Part shown: in pieces, positions 20,782-31,206 of the stretch
Layout: every line of letters starts with the position of its first letter
Numbering within the stretch: position 1 is the first letter of the stretch
DNA from: an uncultured Amphritea sp.
GTDB lineage: Bacteria > Pseudomonadota > Gammaproteobacteria > Pseudomonadales > Balneatricaceae
Reading direction: 5' to 3'
Length of the DNA: 64,000 nucleotides
NCBI RefSeq assembly: GCF_937127095.1
Contig: NZ_CAKZLP010000054.1
Location: 1 to 64,000, forward strand
Made by a program: the position numbers and the translations under genes
The notes under the pieces: generated by a model
Databases searched by the model: none
What the model saw: only the letters and a program-made list of their open reading frames with translations
What the model was told of the DNA's origin: nothing

Positions 20782-21252
20782 TTAAGACCTTTTTTTCAGG
20801 TTATCCCGAATCACATCAAGCCTTTCTTTCAGTTCTTCGTTCCCCTGCATCTGATCAAGCTCGACCGAATTTGTCGTCGTGTGGGACTCTGCACGCTCCA
20901 GCGCACTCGTAAGATCATTAAGACTTGCCGTGATCGCCTCGTAGATCTTCAGGTCAACGGTGTCCAGTGTATTCAGCGCGTCAACCGCCTGCAGCATCAG
21001 TGCGGGAAGCGTTTCCAGAATCGTATGTTCAATCGATTTTTCTTCTAGCTCTGACTGCAGCCGGGTACGATCGGCTAGCCAGCTTTCCAGTTGTTTTCGT
21101 TCATCCAGTGTGAGTGCCGCAGCAACATGTGGCGCTAACCGGTCAACCTGAGCATGAAAGGATGTCACCACCAGCCGTTGCTCTTTACCGCTATCGGGAT
21201 CATCAAACACCCGAACACATTTTATGGTTTCGCCGATCGTAATAAACTCCAT
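20782..21252 (-). CDS. Hypothetical coiled-coil protein
   Basis: 156 residues, acidic, with no signal peptide or membrane segment. Residues 1-45 look like a small beta-strand region (GETIKCVRVFDDPDSGKEQRL). The rest is helical and charged, with heptad-like runs (LADRTRLQSELEEKSIEH, SALERAESH). I do not recognise a family. It is about 140 bases downstream of mgtE on the same strand and convergent with the GGDEF-EAL gene. Confidence 0.65.
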   Translation of the reverse strand: MEFITIGETIKCVRVFDDPDSGKEQRLVVTSFHAQVDRLAPHVAAALTLDERKQLESWLADRTRLQSELEEKSIEHTILETLPALMLQAVDALNTLDTVDLKIYEAITASLNDLTSALERAESHTTTNSVELDQMQGNEELKERLDVIRDNLKKRS

Positions 21253-21390
21253 TAATTACCTCTTTAGTCTGTACATTATTGATATATTGATCAGATCACA
21301 GGAACAGATCTTAACGGTTGCGCTGGCAGTTCACTGTTCTCATAGCTTAGCACTCAGCGCTATTTGTTGCCGAAAGCCCGCAGCTAAAAG

Positions 21391-22746
21391 TCAGATTAAC
21401 AGTTTCGCCAGCCCCAGGAAGGAAAAGAAGCCGATGGCATCGGTAAAGGTTGTCAGTACCACACTGCCCGCAACCGCCGGATCGATAGACATACGTTGCA
21501 GGATCAACGGTATAAAAACACCGCCGATCACTCCGGTCACTAATACGATTAGCAGCGCCATACCAAACACCGCGCCCAGCATCGGATCACCAAACCAGTA
21601 AAGCGCGATAGCAGCAACAACAAGCGCCCAGACAACACCATTAAGAAACACCACAGAGGCCTCATGGGCGATCAACTGGGCGATATTGGTTCGGCCAATC
21701 TGGTTCAGGGCTAAACCCCGGGTAACCAGCGTAAGCGTTTGTGAACCCGCCACCCCGCCCATACTGGCAACCACCGGCATCAGCACCGCCAGCGCGATCA
21801 GTTGCTCAATCACCGCTTCAAATAATCCGATAACCCAGGCGGCAACAAACGCGGTAATCAGATTAATTCCCAACCAGTAACCGCGCTTATACGCGCTGGT
21901 TAATACCGGTGAAAACATATCCGCATTACTTTCCAGACCCGCCGAACGCAACATCTTATCGTCGGCCTGTTCCTGAATCACATCAACCACATCATCGATG
22001 GTTATGCGGCCCAATAAGCGATAGTTATGGTCAACCACAGGGGCTGAGAGCAGATCACAATCCTGAAATATCCGCGCCACTTTATCCTGACTGGCATCGA
22101 CCGGTATCGCCTGAAAGTTTTGTTCAAGAATATCGGCAACCAGGGTGTCCGTCGGCAGAGAGACCACTTCACTGAGAGGCAAAACCCCTAACAGTTTATT
22201 GGTTCGGTCCACCACCATTAAACTGTCTAACTGCTGGGGCATTTCGCCCTCTTTTTTTCGCAACAACCGCAGATAGCGCAACACGGAGAGGATAGAAACA
22301 TCTGCCCTGACAGCCGTGGTATCGGTGTCCATCAGACCACCGGCGGTGTTATCAGGATAGTGCTTAACACTGTTATAGCGGCGCTTACGCAGCTCGTCCA
22401 TGGCGGCAATCATCGCATTGATGACAGTGCCGGGAAGGTCCTCATCAATATCCGCCAGCTCATCCGGCTGCAACAGGAACAAACTTTCTAACAGTGCATC
22501 TTCGGGGGTGTTATCAATGAGGAACTGACGTACTTTACCGTGCACACTTTTAAGGACACCAGCACGTTTTTGTACATCGAGGCAGGCCCAGATATCGATG
22601 CGATTTTCAGGTGTAGTCGCCTCAATCAGACGGGCCGTTTCACTGCTGCTGACCTCAGCCAGGAGGTTATTGAGCGCAACATCATCCTGCCGCTCTATCG
22701 CTTCATGGATCTGATCAATACGCAGATTAACCTGAGACATATACAC
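21391..22746 (-). CDS. mgtE: Magnesium transporter MgtE
   Basis: 451 residues. An N-terminal MgtE_N helical domain (about 30-135), a CBS pair (about 140-260) that senses cytosolic magnesium, and five membrane helices from about 285 with the pore signature (LAVLMPVVASMGGVAGSQTLTLVTRGLAL) are all present. It forms a dimeric Mg2+ channel. Length and domain order are standard. No magnesium riboswitch was recognised in the upstream region. Confidence 0.96.
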   Translation of the reverse strand: MYMSQVNLRIDQIHEAIERQDDVALNNLLAEVSSSETARLIEATTPENRIDIWACLDVQKRAGVLKSVHGKVRQFLIDNTPEDALLESLFLLQPDELADIDEDLPGTVINAMIAAMDELRKRRYNSVKHYPDNTAGGLMDTDTTAVRADVSILSVLRYLRLLRKKEGEMPQQLDSLMVVDRTNKLLGVLPLSEVVSLPTDTLVADILEQNFQAIPVDASQDKVARIFQDCDLLSAPVVDHNYRLLGRITIDDVVDVIQEQADDKMLRSAGLESNADMFSPVLTSAYKRGYWLGINLITAFVAAWVIGLFEAVIEQLIALAVLMPVVASMGGVAGSQTLTLVTRGLALNQIGRTNIAQLIAHEASVVFLNGVVWALVVAAIALYWFGDPMLGAVFGMALLIVLVTGVIGGVFIPLILQRMSIDPAVAGSVVLTTFTDAIGFFSFLGLAKLLI

Positions 22747-22971
22747 CCTACTCCCGATTCATAGACTCCCTGAACGATCCAGTAAGCGGATTAGCCAGCA
22801 ACGATTGCTGGCCCGAAATCATCCGTAACGGTCTGATGAACACTGTACCGTGCAGCCTGCTTTAAAGATCTCTATTTTTACCATTTTTTATATTATTTTC
22901 GCCACCCTGACATTGCAGGCTACTCCCGCAGTTCTTGCAAGAGATCAACGCCAGGGCTGAAGTATAAGGCT

Positions 22972-24429
22972 TTAGTTAAGTCGCGGTACCGGATAGCCAG
23001 CCAGACAGATCGCCCGTCCGTGATCATGCACCTCGACCAGAGCCTTATGCAGACTCTTCACTGCGGAGTCATAATCGGTCTCTTCAATTACAAACTGCAT
23101 ATCGACCTGGCGCATAGACTGGTGAATAGCCAGCACACTGATATTGCCTTCAGCAACCGCTGCCACCGCTTTGGCCAGAATGCCCGGCACCTCCATATCG
23201 CTGCCGATAGCCGAGGCGATCGCCACCTTTTTCTGGTCCAGTTCTGCCTCAGGAAACCGTTCAGCTAACGCAGTACGGATACGTTTTACGGTTTTCAGAT
23301 TAGTCGTAAGGTAATGGGTGATGGTGTTGGCATTGGTATCTTTGGCGACAATATGCGCCCGAAAGCGTTTAATCAGCGCAAGTATTTCCCGGTCATAATC
23401 TTCGATACTACCGGCCATGTCCTGGTCAAATAGTTCAAGCGCATAGACGCCCTTGCAACCGGCAATAATCTCAACCCGGGGGGTGCTGCTAACATAGTCT
23501 CCGGTAATCAGCGTTCCGGTATGCTCCGGCTCGAAGGTATTCTTTACCCGCAGTGGCACGTTATGCTGACGCAGGCCTTTTGCCGCCTTGGGATGGATCG
23601 CTTCCATACCCAGATTGGCCAATTGATCCGCCACATCGTAATTCGTCCGCCCAATCGGTACAGCATTATCTTCTCCGACAATTCGCGGGTCAGCACTACT
23701 GAGGTGAAACTCTTTATGGATAACCGCTTCCCGGGCATTGGTCAGCACCGCCAGGCGGCTGAAGGTCATCTCACTGTAACCCCGGTTAAACGAGGACATC
23801 AATCCATCTGCACTGTGGGCATAGCCGGTTACCACCGGTAACTGAACATCCAGATTGATATTCTGGAAGGCCGAACGAATCCGGTCATCCAGTGACACAT
23901 GGCGATTGGTGTCCCAACCGGTCAGATCGACGTAACAGGCATTCACCCCATCACGCTTCAGCAACTCAACCATATTCCAGGCACTGTGCGCCTCACCAAT
24001 ACTGGCTAACATCTCCCGTACGGTTTCCAGATGTGCATCCAGGGCAAAGTGACCATGCATGCACAGGCTATGCAGATCAGAGAGACACTTCTGCGCTTCC
24101 TGCAGCCGTTCATCAATAAAATTATTCGCTCTGATCACCTGATCGCCTTTGCCAAACAGCTGCAGGTTCAGGTCATACATCTCACACTTAAGTTGTTCCA
24201 GCGCCTGTAACCAGCTTTTATCTTCCATGCTGCTGGCAAACAAACCATATACGCCCGGCTGACCACTTTTTTTATGTTCCAGTAGCTTGTCCGTCATTCC
24301 ACCATAGGCTGAAACAACAAATACGCGCTGATAAAGTGTGTCAGGATTGGACGGTTTAAAAATAATATTATCCCGGACTGACACATAATCAGACATCGAT
24401 GTGCCGCCGATCTTTTCTATAGTATGCAT
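22972..24429 (-). CDS. ask: Aspartokinase of the ectoine type (Ask_Ect)
   Basis: 485 residues starting MHTIEKIGGTSMSDY; an in-frame TTG nine bases upstream is less likely. It phosphorylates aspartate, the first step toward aspartate semialdehyde, the ectoine precursor. The KIGGTSM kinase motif, the HLSSADPRI substrate loop, and two C-terminal ACT domains (VEIIAGCKGVYALEL and KVAIASAIGSDMEVPG) are visible. Linkage to ectABCD marks the specialised Ask_Ect isoform, thought to be less sensitive to feedback by lysine and threonine. It is last in the ect operon, 81 bases after ectD, with a hairpin in the gap. Confidence 0.93.
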   Translation of the reverse strand: MHTIEKIGGTSMSDYVSVRDNIIFKPSNPDTLYQRVFVVSAYGGMTDKLLEHKKSGQPGVYGLFASSMEDKSWLQALEQLKCEMYDLNLQLFGKGDQVIRANNFIDERLQEAQKCLSDLHSLCMHGHFALDAHLETVREMLASIGEAHSAWNMVELLKRDGVNACYVDLTGWDTNRHVSLDDRIRSAFQNINLDVQLPVVTGYAHSADGLMSSFNRGYSEMTFSRLAVLTNAREAVIHKEFHLSSADPRIVGEDNAVPIGRTNYDVADQLANLGMEAIHPKAAKGLRQHNVPLRVKNTFEPEHTGTLITGDYVSSTPRVEIIAGCKGVYALELFDQDMAGSIEDYDREILALIKRFRAHIVAKDTNANTITHYLTTNLKTVKRIRTALAERFPEAELDQKKVAIASAIGSDMEVPGILAKAVAAVAEGNISVLAIHQSMRQVDMQFVIEETDYDSAVKSLHKALVEVHDHGRAICLAGYPVPRLN

Positions 24430-24485
24430 AACTCTCAAATTTTCTGGTTATAAGATGGTTGCAGACATAGCCTGCCTGTTAAACC

Positions 24486-24506
24486 TGAGCCGCACAGAGC
24501 GGCTCA
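24486..24506 (-). promoter_or_regulatory. Hairpin between ectD and ask
   Basis: TGAGCCGC-ACAGA-GCGGCTCA forms a perfect 8-bp stem. On the minus strand it is followed by GGTTTAAC, not a real T run, so it is more likely a partial terminator or RNA-processing stem that sets ask expression below ectABCD than a full terminator. Confidence 0.5.
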
Positions 24507-24510
24507 CAGG

Positions 24511-25419
24511 TCAGTCGACAACCGGAAGCGCGCTAATATGTTCGCGACTGCAGATATACTCCGGGCGGGGAGGCTGCTCACAAAAAGGCTCAACAACCCT
24601 GTTGCTGAGTGCGTTATAAACAAAGAAAACGTTAGAACGTGGCTCAGGGGTGATGTTGCCGTTTGAGCCATGCATGACATTACAGTCAAACACGATGACA
24701 CTGCCCGGCTTACACTTAGCGGTGACAATACCACCCGACTCCGCCATCACGTTCAGCTGCTCATCTGAAGGAACGCCGTATTCCTGCTTCTTCAGCGAGG
24801 CTTTAAAATGATTCTCCGGGGTCACTCCGGCACAGGCGGCATAGCGTTGATGTGAACCCGGCATCAGCATTAACGGACCGTTATAGTCGAAGTTTTCCGT
24901 CAGCGTGATCGACATACTCAACGCCCGCATTCGCGGCATACCATCTTCAACATGCCAGGTTTCAAAGTCCGAATGCCAGTAGAACTCTTTACCCCGGAAA
25001 CCCGGTTTATAGTTCAGGCGAGACTGATGGATATACACCTCATCATTGAGAATATAGCGTGCCAGCTCTGCCAGCCGGGGGTCCGCCGCCAGCTTCTTGA
25101 ACAGAGGGCTATTCACGTGTACCTGAAACACCGAGCGCACTTCGCCACTTTCGGGTTCGGTAATGGTTTCACCGGACTGTTTTACGGCACTATCATTACG
25201 CAGCCGCTCCAGCTCCTGCTGAAACATCATCACTTCAACGGGGGAGAACAGATCCTCCAGCACCATATAACCCTGCTCAGCATAGTCATTTATCTGCTGT
25301 TCAGAGATCGGCGCTTCTCGATCCTTGGGCGCATAAACAGTGGGATCCTGCCGCGCGGTAAACTGGTGCACTCCCTGTCGAGAGGGGTAGACATCTTCAC
25401 ACTCTTGCTGACCCGACAT
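24511..25419 (-). CDS. ectD: Ectoine 5-hydroxylase
   Basis: 302 residues from the ATG at 25419, which follows AAAGGA at good spacing. The TTG at 25446 would overlap ectC and was not chosen. It is a non-haem Fe(II)/2-oxoglutarate dioxygenase turning ectoine into 5-hydroxyectoine. The family signature FYWHSDFETWHVEDGMPR carries the iron-binding HxD, and the distal His is in VMHGSNGN. The strain should therefore make hydroxyectoine as well as ectoine. It sits between ectC and ask. Confidence 0.96.
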   Translation of the reverse strand: MSGQQECEDVYPSRQGVHQFTARQDPTVYAPKDREAPISEQQINDYAEQGYMVLEDLFSPVEVMMFQQELERLRNDSAVKQSGETITEPESGEVRSVFQVHVNSPLFKKLAADPRLAELARYILNDEVYIHQSRLNYKPGFRGKEFYWHSDFETWHVEDGMPRMRALSMSITLTENFDYNGPLMLMPGSHQRYAACAGVTPENHFKASLKKQEYGVPSDEQLNVMAESGGIVTAKCKPGSVIVFDCNVMHGSNGNITPEPRSNVFFVYNALSNRVVEPFCEQPPRPEYICSREHISALPVVD

Positions 25420-25442
25420 AAACATTCCTTTTACATTCATAA

Positions 25443-25847
25443 TCAAGCCGTCACTGCTTCTGCGCTCAGCTCATAAGCGCCGTCAGCGTTATGAACCTCT
25501 TTACCATTCAGCGGTGGATTAAAAACACAGGCCATCTGCATCTCTTCAAATGCCCGCAAGATGTGCTTATCATTTTTATCAAGGATATACAGCGTGCCCG
25601 GCTTAATCGGGTATTTTTTACCCTCTGGCACGGTCTCTACTTCACCCTCACCGGAGATGCAGTAAACCGACTCCAGATGATTCTGGTAATGCATGCCAAA
25701 ATCAGCGTATTTATAGATAGTGGTGATGTGAAAAGAGAAGCCCATATTGTCATCTTTCAACAGCATCCGCGTGCTCTCCCAATTACCATCGGGGGATACC
25801 ACTCGGCGGTTGCTCTGCTCGGCTGTTGCTAAATCACGTACAATCAT
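25443..25847 (-). CDS. ectC: L-ectoine synthase
   Basis: 134 residues of cupin fold, starting [17 protein letters not shown] as usual for EctC. It closes the ring of N-gamma-acetyl-diaminobutyrate to ectoine. Metal and substrate residues sit in the segments [30 protein letters not shown] and [11 protein letters not shown]. It starts 35 bases after the disrupted small gene that separates it from ectB, and the ectD frame begins near its stop. Confidence 0.97.
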   Translation of the reverse strand: MIVRDLATAEQSNRRVVSPDGNWESTRMLLKDDNMGFSFHITTIYKYADFGMHYQNHLESVYCISGEGEVETVPEGKKYPIKPGTLYILDKNDKHILRAFEEMQMACVFNPPLNGKEVHNADGAYELSAEAVTA

Positions 25848-25882
25848 TTTGTTTCCTCTTTGTTCAGTTGTGCTTAATTCAG

Positions 25883-26135
25883 TTACTTAGTGTCTGTTTC
25901 GGGCTGCAGGGTGATGACCATATCTTCACTGCCGGATACAGTGACCACCTCATCTGCCGGAATCAGCAGGCTTTCCGCCGACTTCAACCGATAGGGACGT
26001 GAACGGGACATCACCCGAATAAGCCCTGAGCCGCTGATACAGTGAAGCCTGTATTTACACTTCAGCGACCTCTCGGGAAGCAGTACCCACGCCCCCCTCT
26101 CTTCTCAAAAGATGAATCAGATCCTGCTGCGTCAT
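25883..26135 (-). pseudogene. Frameshifted small cupin-like gene between ectB and ectC
   Basis: An ATG at 26133-26135 begins two bases after the ectB stop, with TAAGGATG around it. The frame gives MTQQDLIHLLRREGG and closes after 26 codons. Removing one G from a G6 run (C6 at 26092-26097 on the plus strand) joins it to an open frame that ends at 25883. The product would be 83 residues and includes SGSGLIRVMSRSRPYRLKSA and ESLLIPADEVVTVSG. The latter resembles the C-terminal cupin strand pattern of type I mannose-6-phosphate isomerases (L.PGESCFIPA...VTVSG). It could be a decayed gene, a phase-variable gene, a frameshift site or a sequencing error. Confidence 0.55.
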
Positions 26136-26137
26136 CC

Positions 26138-27487
<1,350 letters not shown>

Positions 27488-27497
27488 CTACGAAATA

Positions 27498-27992
27498 TTA
27501 CTTTTGGACTGGTCCAATACGGACCAGGAGCTCTGAATCGTGCTGATCATTAAAATGAGTCACACGATCAAATATCAGAGCGCGCTCAAGAGGCGCATTG
27601 CACTGGTCTGCCAGACGGGTAAACAACGCCCAGGACGGAGCGTTATCTGAGGTAATAGTGGTCTCAACATGAGACACCGAACGGTTTGCTTCAGATGCCA
27701 GTAAATTCAGTAACATCTTCGTTGCAAGCCCACATCCACGGGCGTTCGGAGAAACAGCTACCTGCCAGACAAACAGCGTGTCAGGTGCCTGCGGCTTACG
27801 ATAGCCACTGATAAAGCCAACCACCTGACCCTGATGCTCCGCGAGTATCGAGGTTTCTGAAAAATGGCTGCACTGCAGCAGGTTGCAGTAACATGAGTTA
27901 CTGTCGAGTTCGGGAATGTGATTGATAAGCTGATTCACTGCATAACCATCGGCAGCTGTGGGGTTGCGTAAAATTACGCTTGAGATATCCAT
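27498..27992 (-). CDS. ectA: Diaminobutyrate acetyltransferase
   Basis: 164 residues with a GNAT fold. It transfers acetyl from acetyl-CoA to the gamma-amino group of diaminobutyrate. The CoA loop VSPNARGCGLATKML and the WQVAV strand are visible, and the N-terminal ILRNPTAADGYAVNQLI fits EctA. It is the first gene of the ect operon, with AGAGGGACA before its ATG. Upstream it is divergent from the MarR-type regulator ectR. Confidence 0.96.
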   Translation of the reverse strand: MDISSVILRNPTAADGYAVNQLINHIPELDSNSCYCNLLQCSHFSETSILAEHQGQVVGFISGYRKPQAPDTLFVWQVAVSPNARGCGLATKMLLNLLASEANRSVSHVETTITSDNAPSWALFTRLADQCNAPLERALIFDRVTHFNDQHDSELLVRIGPVQK

Positions 27993-28039
27993 TGTCCCTC
28001 TAATATTTAGAATTACATTTATTTAGCTTTGCAAATTAC

Positions 28040-28054
28040 TTTTATATTATAAAA
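28040..28054. promoter_or_regulatory. ect promoter -10 region and candidate EctR operator
   Basis: TTTTATA-T-TATAAAA is a perfect palindrome about its central base in the ectA/ectR intergenic region. On the minus strand it contains TATAAT (28046-28051), a perfect -10 hexamer pointing at ectA. In Methylomicrobium alcaliphilum the MarR regulator EctR1 binds a palindrome over the ect -10 box, so this is the natural candidate site here. A weak -35 (TTGTTT) lies 19 bases upstream. Confidence 0.5.
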
Positions 28055-28218
28055 CATACTAAGCAGCGTTAAACAACCTATATAAATGGTTATTTAGAAC
28101 AAAACCCTTAAAAATATACTTTGTTATGCTAATTATTCAGGCAAACTATAGATCGATTTGTGGAAAAAAGTCAGGATATTCCGTAGAATAGCCAACCAAC
28201 TACAACTCAGGACAAGCC

Positions 28219-28713
28219 ATGGAAAACAGCCAGAAAGCACTGGTGCTGCTACGTCAGATTATTCGCTCAACCGATATGCAGGATAAGGAGATCAGCCGCA
28301 GTACCGGGGTGACCCCGCCGCAGCTGATGGTGATGCAGACTCTACGTGAAAACATACAGCTAACCACCGGCGAGCTGGCTAAAGAGATGGTGCTGACGCA
28401 AGCAACGGTGACCAGCATTCTGGACCGCCTGGAAAAGAAGGAACTGATATCCCGCGAACGAGGCAGGGAAGATAAACGTAAGGTTTGGGTCAGCCTGACA
28501 GAAACCGGCAACGAGCTGATGAAAGGTGCCCCAACTACACAGCAGGACATCTTTGTGAGAAACTTCGAAGATATGCAGAATTGGGAACAGTCGATGATTG
28601 TGTCAAGCTTGGAGCGGATCGCATTCATGCTTAACGCTCAGCATCTGGACGCAGCCCCCCTATTGGATATCGGAGAACTGGATCGTTCTCAGCAAGACTA
28701 CACAAAAAGCTAA
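28219..28713 (+). CDS. ectR: MarR-family regulator of ectoine genes (EctR-like)
   Basis: 164 residues with a winged helix-turn-helix: TGELAKEMVLTQATVTSILDRLEKKELI is the recognition helix, and RERGREDKRKVWVSLTETG is the wing. It is divergent from ectA with a 226-base intergenic region holding a palindrome at the ect -10. MarR regulators at this location (EctR1) repress ect genes at low salt. The assignment rests on family and position. Confidence 0.85.
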   Translation: MENSQKALVLLRQIIRSTDMQDKEISRSTGVTPPQLMVMQTLRENIQLTTGELAKEMVLTQATVTSILDRLEKKELISRERGREDKRKVWVSLTETGNELMKGAPTTQQDIFVRNFEDMQNWEQSMIVSSLERIAFMLNAQHLDAAPLLDIGELDRSQQDYTKS

Positions 28714-28770
28714 GGCTCAGAAAAGCCCATTACGAAAGGCCCGCTGCAGCTAACAGAGGCCTATCAGGAT

Positions 28771-29571
28771 TCAGTGAATAACCGGGGTCGGGCTATCATC
28801 TTCCGGCAGCAAGGGATGACCGCTGCTATCACTTCCCAGTACACCCCGCTCCACTGCCAGCTCTAACAGTTGCGAGACCACCATCTGTGTCAGATGAGCA
28901 CTGACGATCATACCGGCTGGCGGATCACCTTCAAACATATCTTCATCCACCATCCCGTCGCCTCGCAACCCCAGAAGCAACGGATTTTCATCCACCAGCG
29001 GCGCCAGATCATCAGGGGCAAACAGGGAGTACTCTGAGGCAACCTGCAACGCCAGAGCGTACGCATTCTGATGGGAATCGGTTAACCGCTCAGAGAAGGC
29101 CGACTCAGCCCGATTCATAACCCCGGTCAGCAGACTCTCCCCGGGCAACACCAGGTTCTCACGGGCCGTCTCAGACAGACTATAATCCACTTCTGCTGCG
29201 TCAGGCTCAGGCAACGCTAACTCTTCAGCGTCAAGCATCAGCCGGCCATTATCATCCACAACCAGCCAGCCCCGCTCAAGTGCAACATCCATCAAACCTT
29301 CCATCATCGCCGCGGCAATATTAGCACTGATGATCATGCCGACACTGGGGTTATCCCGTTCTTTCTCGCTGGCGATGAGATTACCACGACGCGCCGCCAG
29401 CAGAGTCGGGTCTTCAGCAACGATCCGTGCCAACTCATCCGCGTTCAGGTAGAGTCGTTCATTACAGATTTTTTCAGCAGTGGTGTAAGGGTATCGACCC
29501 GCATCCTGCTCCATCAGCAGCAGATAGTCCGCCCTCACCTGCTCTATCAGTGTTGTCAGTATCTGACTCAT
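28771..29571 (-). CDS. Hypothetical protein with internal duplication
   Basis: 266 residues from the ATG at 29571 (GGAG six bases upstream; an in-frame upstream start is less likely). Two halves repeat. Residues about 42-113 run LNADELARIVAEDPTLLAA ... VGMIISANIAAAMMEGLMDVA ... GRLML. Residues about 184-255 run FAPDDLAPLVDENPLLLGL ... AGMIVSAHLTQMVVSQLLELA ... GHPLL. It is acidic, with no signal peptide or membrane segment of clear length. I do not recognise the family. It is convergent with ectR and followed upstream by another hypothetical gene on the same strand. Confidence 0.7.
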   Translation of the reverse strand: MSQILTTLIEQVRADYLLLMEQDAGRYPYTTAEKICNERLYLNADELARIVAEDPTLLAARRGNLIASEKERDNPSVGMIISANIAAAMMEGLMDVALERGWLVVDDNGRLMLDAEELALPEPDAAEVDYSLSETARENLVLPGESLLTGVMNRAESAFSERLTDSHQNAYALALQVASEYSLFAPDDLAPLVDENPLLLGLRGDGMVDEDMFEGDPPAGMIVSAHLTQMVVSQLLELAVERGVLGSDSSGHPLLPEDDSPTPVIH

Positions 29572-29763
29572 CTCTATCTCCACACTGCAGCTGACTACAG
29601 TTTTCACCTAAATTATTTTAGCTTATCGACCCTAAAAACCGCCAATCTATAACCTATACTAATGTTTACACACTCTCAGCCGAAGCAGTATTAAGAGGCA
29701 GGAATCTTTAGTAAAGGGCCAGATTCCATACCTCTATGGATCAATATAATAAGAGGATGGATC

Positions 29764-29847
29764 ATGCTTAGTCAGATACTCTGGTGCAGCACGTTTACTG
29801 GCGAAGAGGATGAAGAGGGTAGCATCTACATACTGTCGGACAATTAA
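29764..29847 (+). CDS. Possible 27-residue small ORF
   Basis: The ATG follows AAGAGGATGGATC, which contains a GAGG. The frame gives MLSQILWCSTFTGEEDEEG and ends in TAA. It lies in the 300-base gap between two minus-strand genes. Only the ribosome-binding site supports it. Confidence 0.2.
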   Translation: MLSQILWCSTFTGEEDEEGSIYILSDN

Positions 29848-29871
29848 CGCGGTTAAACCAAAGCGGTTGAA

Positions 29872-30513
29872 TCAATGATAGATTAGCCCGATCGGGCTAA
29901 TATGATTACGCTGCTGATCAAAACAGTGTCGCAGCTCAGACAACGGCTGCAGCACATAATCTACCGGATCTGCCGGCAGATCATACCAGTCCAGGGTGGA
30001 AACCCGGGTCATTAGATCGTATTCGCCAATCAAAGCATCCAGATAGATCATCACCGCCTCAATACGCGGCTCCATATCCAGCGACTCGGGAAGATCCTGC
30101 ATATAGATGTCCAGATGATAACGCCCGGATTCTACCCGGTAACCAAACCAGAACTCATCCAGCTGAAACTGCTCATCACCAAAGTTAACCGTGGCAGGCA
30201 CCGGATCGTAGCGATTATTAAAGGCCACAAAACTGACCCCACCGATATCGGGTGCAGCACCCACCAGCGTCAGCACTGAACTGATCGATTCAGGATAGCC
30301 ATCGCAGCCAAAGATCATCTCAACACTGCCCTCACCTTCATCACGTTCGAAGTGGAAGGTCAGGTTAGCATCAATACCTCTCAGGCTTTTACTGTATTCC
30401 AGCAGCAGTGACTCGTTATCAAACTGATTCTCTGACTCACTGGTCAACAGCCGGTCAATTGTCTGCTCTACCTGCTGCCAGAAACTCTGGATTTTTTCGC
30501 TTGGTTCAATCAT
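29872..30513 (-). CDS. Hypothetical acidic protein coupled to dcd
   Basis: 213 residues, acidic and rich in aromatic residues, with no signal peptide or membrane segment. Alternating strands and loops ([35 protein letters not shown]) suggest a globular alpha/beta protein. Its ATG overlaps the dcd stop by four bases, so it is translated with dCTP deaminase. I do not recognise a function, and dcd pairing may be only local. Confidence 0.65.
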   Translation of the reverse strand: MIEPSEKIQSFWQQVEQTIDRLLTSESENQFDNESLLLEYSKSLRGIDANLTFHFERDEGEGSVEMIFGCDGYPESISSVLTLVGAAPDIGGVSFVAFNNRYDPVPATVNFGDEQFQLDEFWFGYRVESGRYHLDIYMQDLPESLDMEPRIEAVMIYLDALIGEYDLMTRVSTLDWYDLPADPVDYVLQPLSELRHCFDQQRNHISPIGLIYH

Positions 30514-31076
30514 GTACGAGGAACAACCACCCCTGTTTGCCCCTGATATTTGCCATCACGGTCTTTATAAGACGTTTCACACACCTCATCAGCCCCCAAA
30601 AACAGCATCTGAGCAACACCTTCGTTGGCGTAAATTTTCGCAGGCAGCGGCGTGGTATTAGAAAATTCCAGCGTCACATGCCCCTCCCATTCGGGCTCCA
30701 GAGGCGTCACGTTAACGATGATACCGCAACGGGCATAGGTACTTTTGCCCAGACAGATGGTCAGAACATCACGGGGAATGCGAAAGTATTCAACCGTCCG
30801 CGCCAACGCAAATGAGTTTGGCGGAATAATACAGACATCAGATTTCACGTCGACAAAACTGCCGTCATCGAAGTTTTTCGGGTCGACAATAGAGGAGTTG
30901 ATGTTGGTGAAAATTTTAAATTCATCGGCACAACGAACATCGTAACCATAACTGGAGGTACCATAGGAGATCAGTCGTTCTTCTCCACGACGACGCACCT
31001 GGCCCGGTTCAAACGGTTCGATCATGCGCTGTTCAAGTGAGGTACGGCGAATCCAGCTGTCTGATTTGATACCCAT
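30510..31076 (-). CDS. dcd: dCTP deaminase
   Basis: 188 residues, the usual length. It deaminates dCTP to dUTP for thymidylate synthesis. [22 protein letters not shown] is the family start. The trimer active site shows [28 protein letters not shown], containing the catalytic Glu. The gene starts 28 bases downstream of a perfect 14-bp palindrome and after the mrp terminator, so it has its own promoter. Confidence 0.96.
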   Translation of the reverse strand: MGIKSDSWIRRTSLEQRMIEPFEPGQVRRRGEERLISYGTSSYGYDVRCADEFKIFTNINSSIVDPKNFDDGSFVDVKSDVCIIPPNSFALARTVEYFRIPRDVLTICLGKSTYARCGIIVNVTPLEPEWEGHVTLEFSNTTPLPAKIYANEGVAQMLFLGADEVCETSYKDRDGKYQGQTGVVVPRT

Positions 31077-31103
31077 CTTTTCAGTTCCAGTTATTGGTTA
31101 TAT

Positions 31104-31117
31104 TGTGCGGCCGCACA
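31104..31117. promoter_or_regulatory. Perfect GC-rich palindrome before dcd
   Basis: TGTGCGGCCGCACA is a perfect 14-bp palindrome, 28-41 bases ahead of the dcd start codon and flanked by AT-rich sequence. It is a candidate operator or a leader hairpin. No adjacent regulator gene is seen. Confidence 0.4.
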
Positions 31118-31133
31118 TAATATCGTTTTTGCT

Positions 31134-31168
31134 AAAAAAAAACCGCATTTTCAGAAAAAAAATGCGGT
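31134..31168 (-). terminator. Rho-independent terminator of the Mrp gene
   Basis: On the minus strand ACCGCATTTT pairs with AAAATGCGGT and is followed by a run of nine T. It lies about 40 bases after the Mrp stop and separates that gene from dcd. Confidence 0.92.
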
Positions 31169-31206
31169 AGCTGATCGCCAGAACCCGGCATCCGGGGTAT
31201 GCCTGG

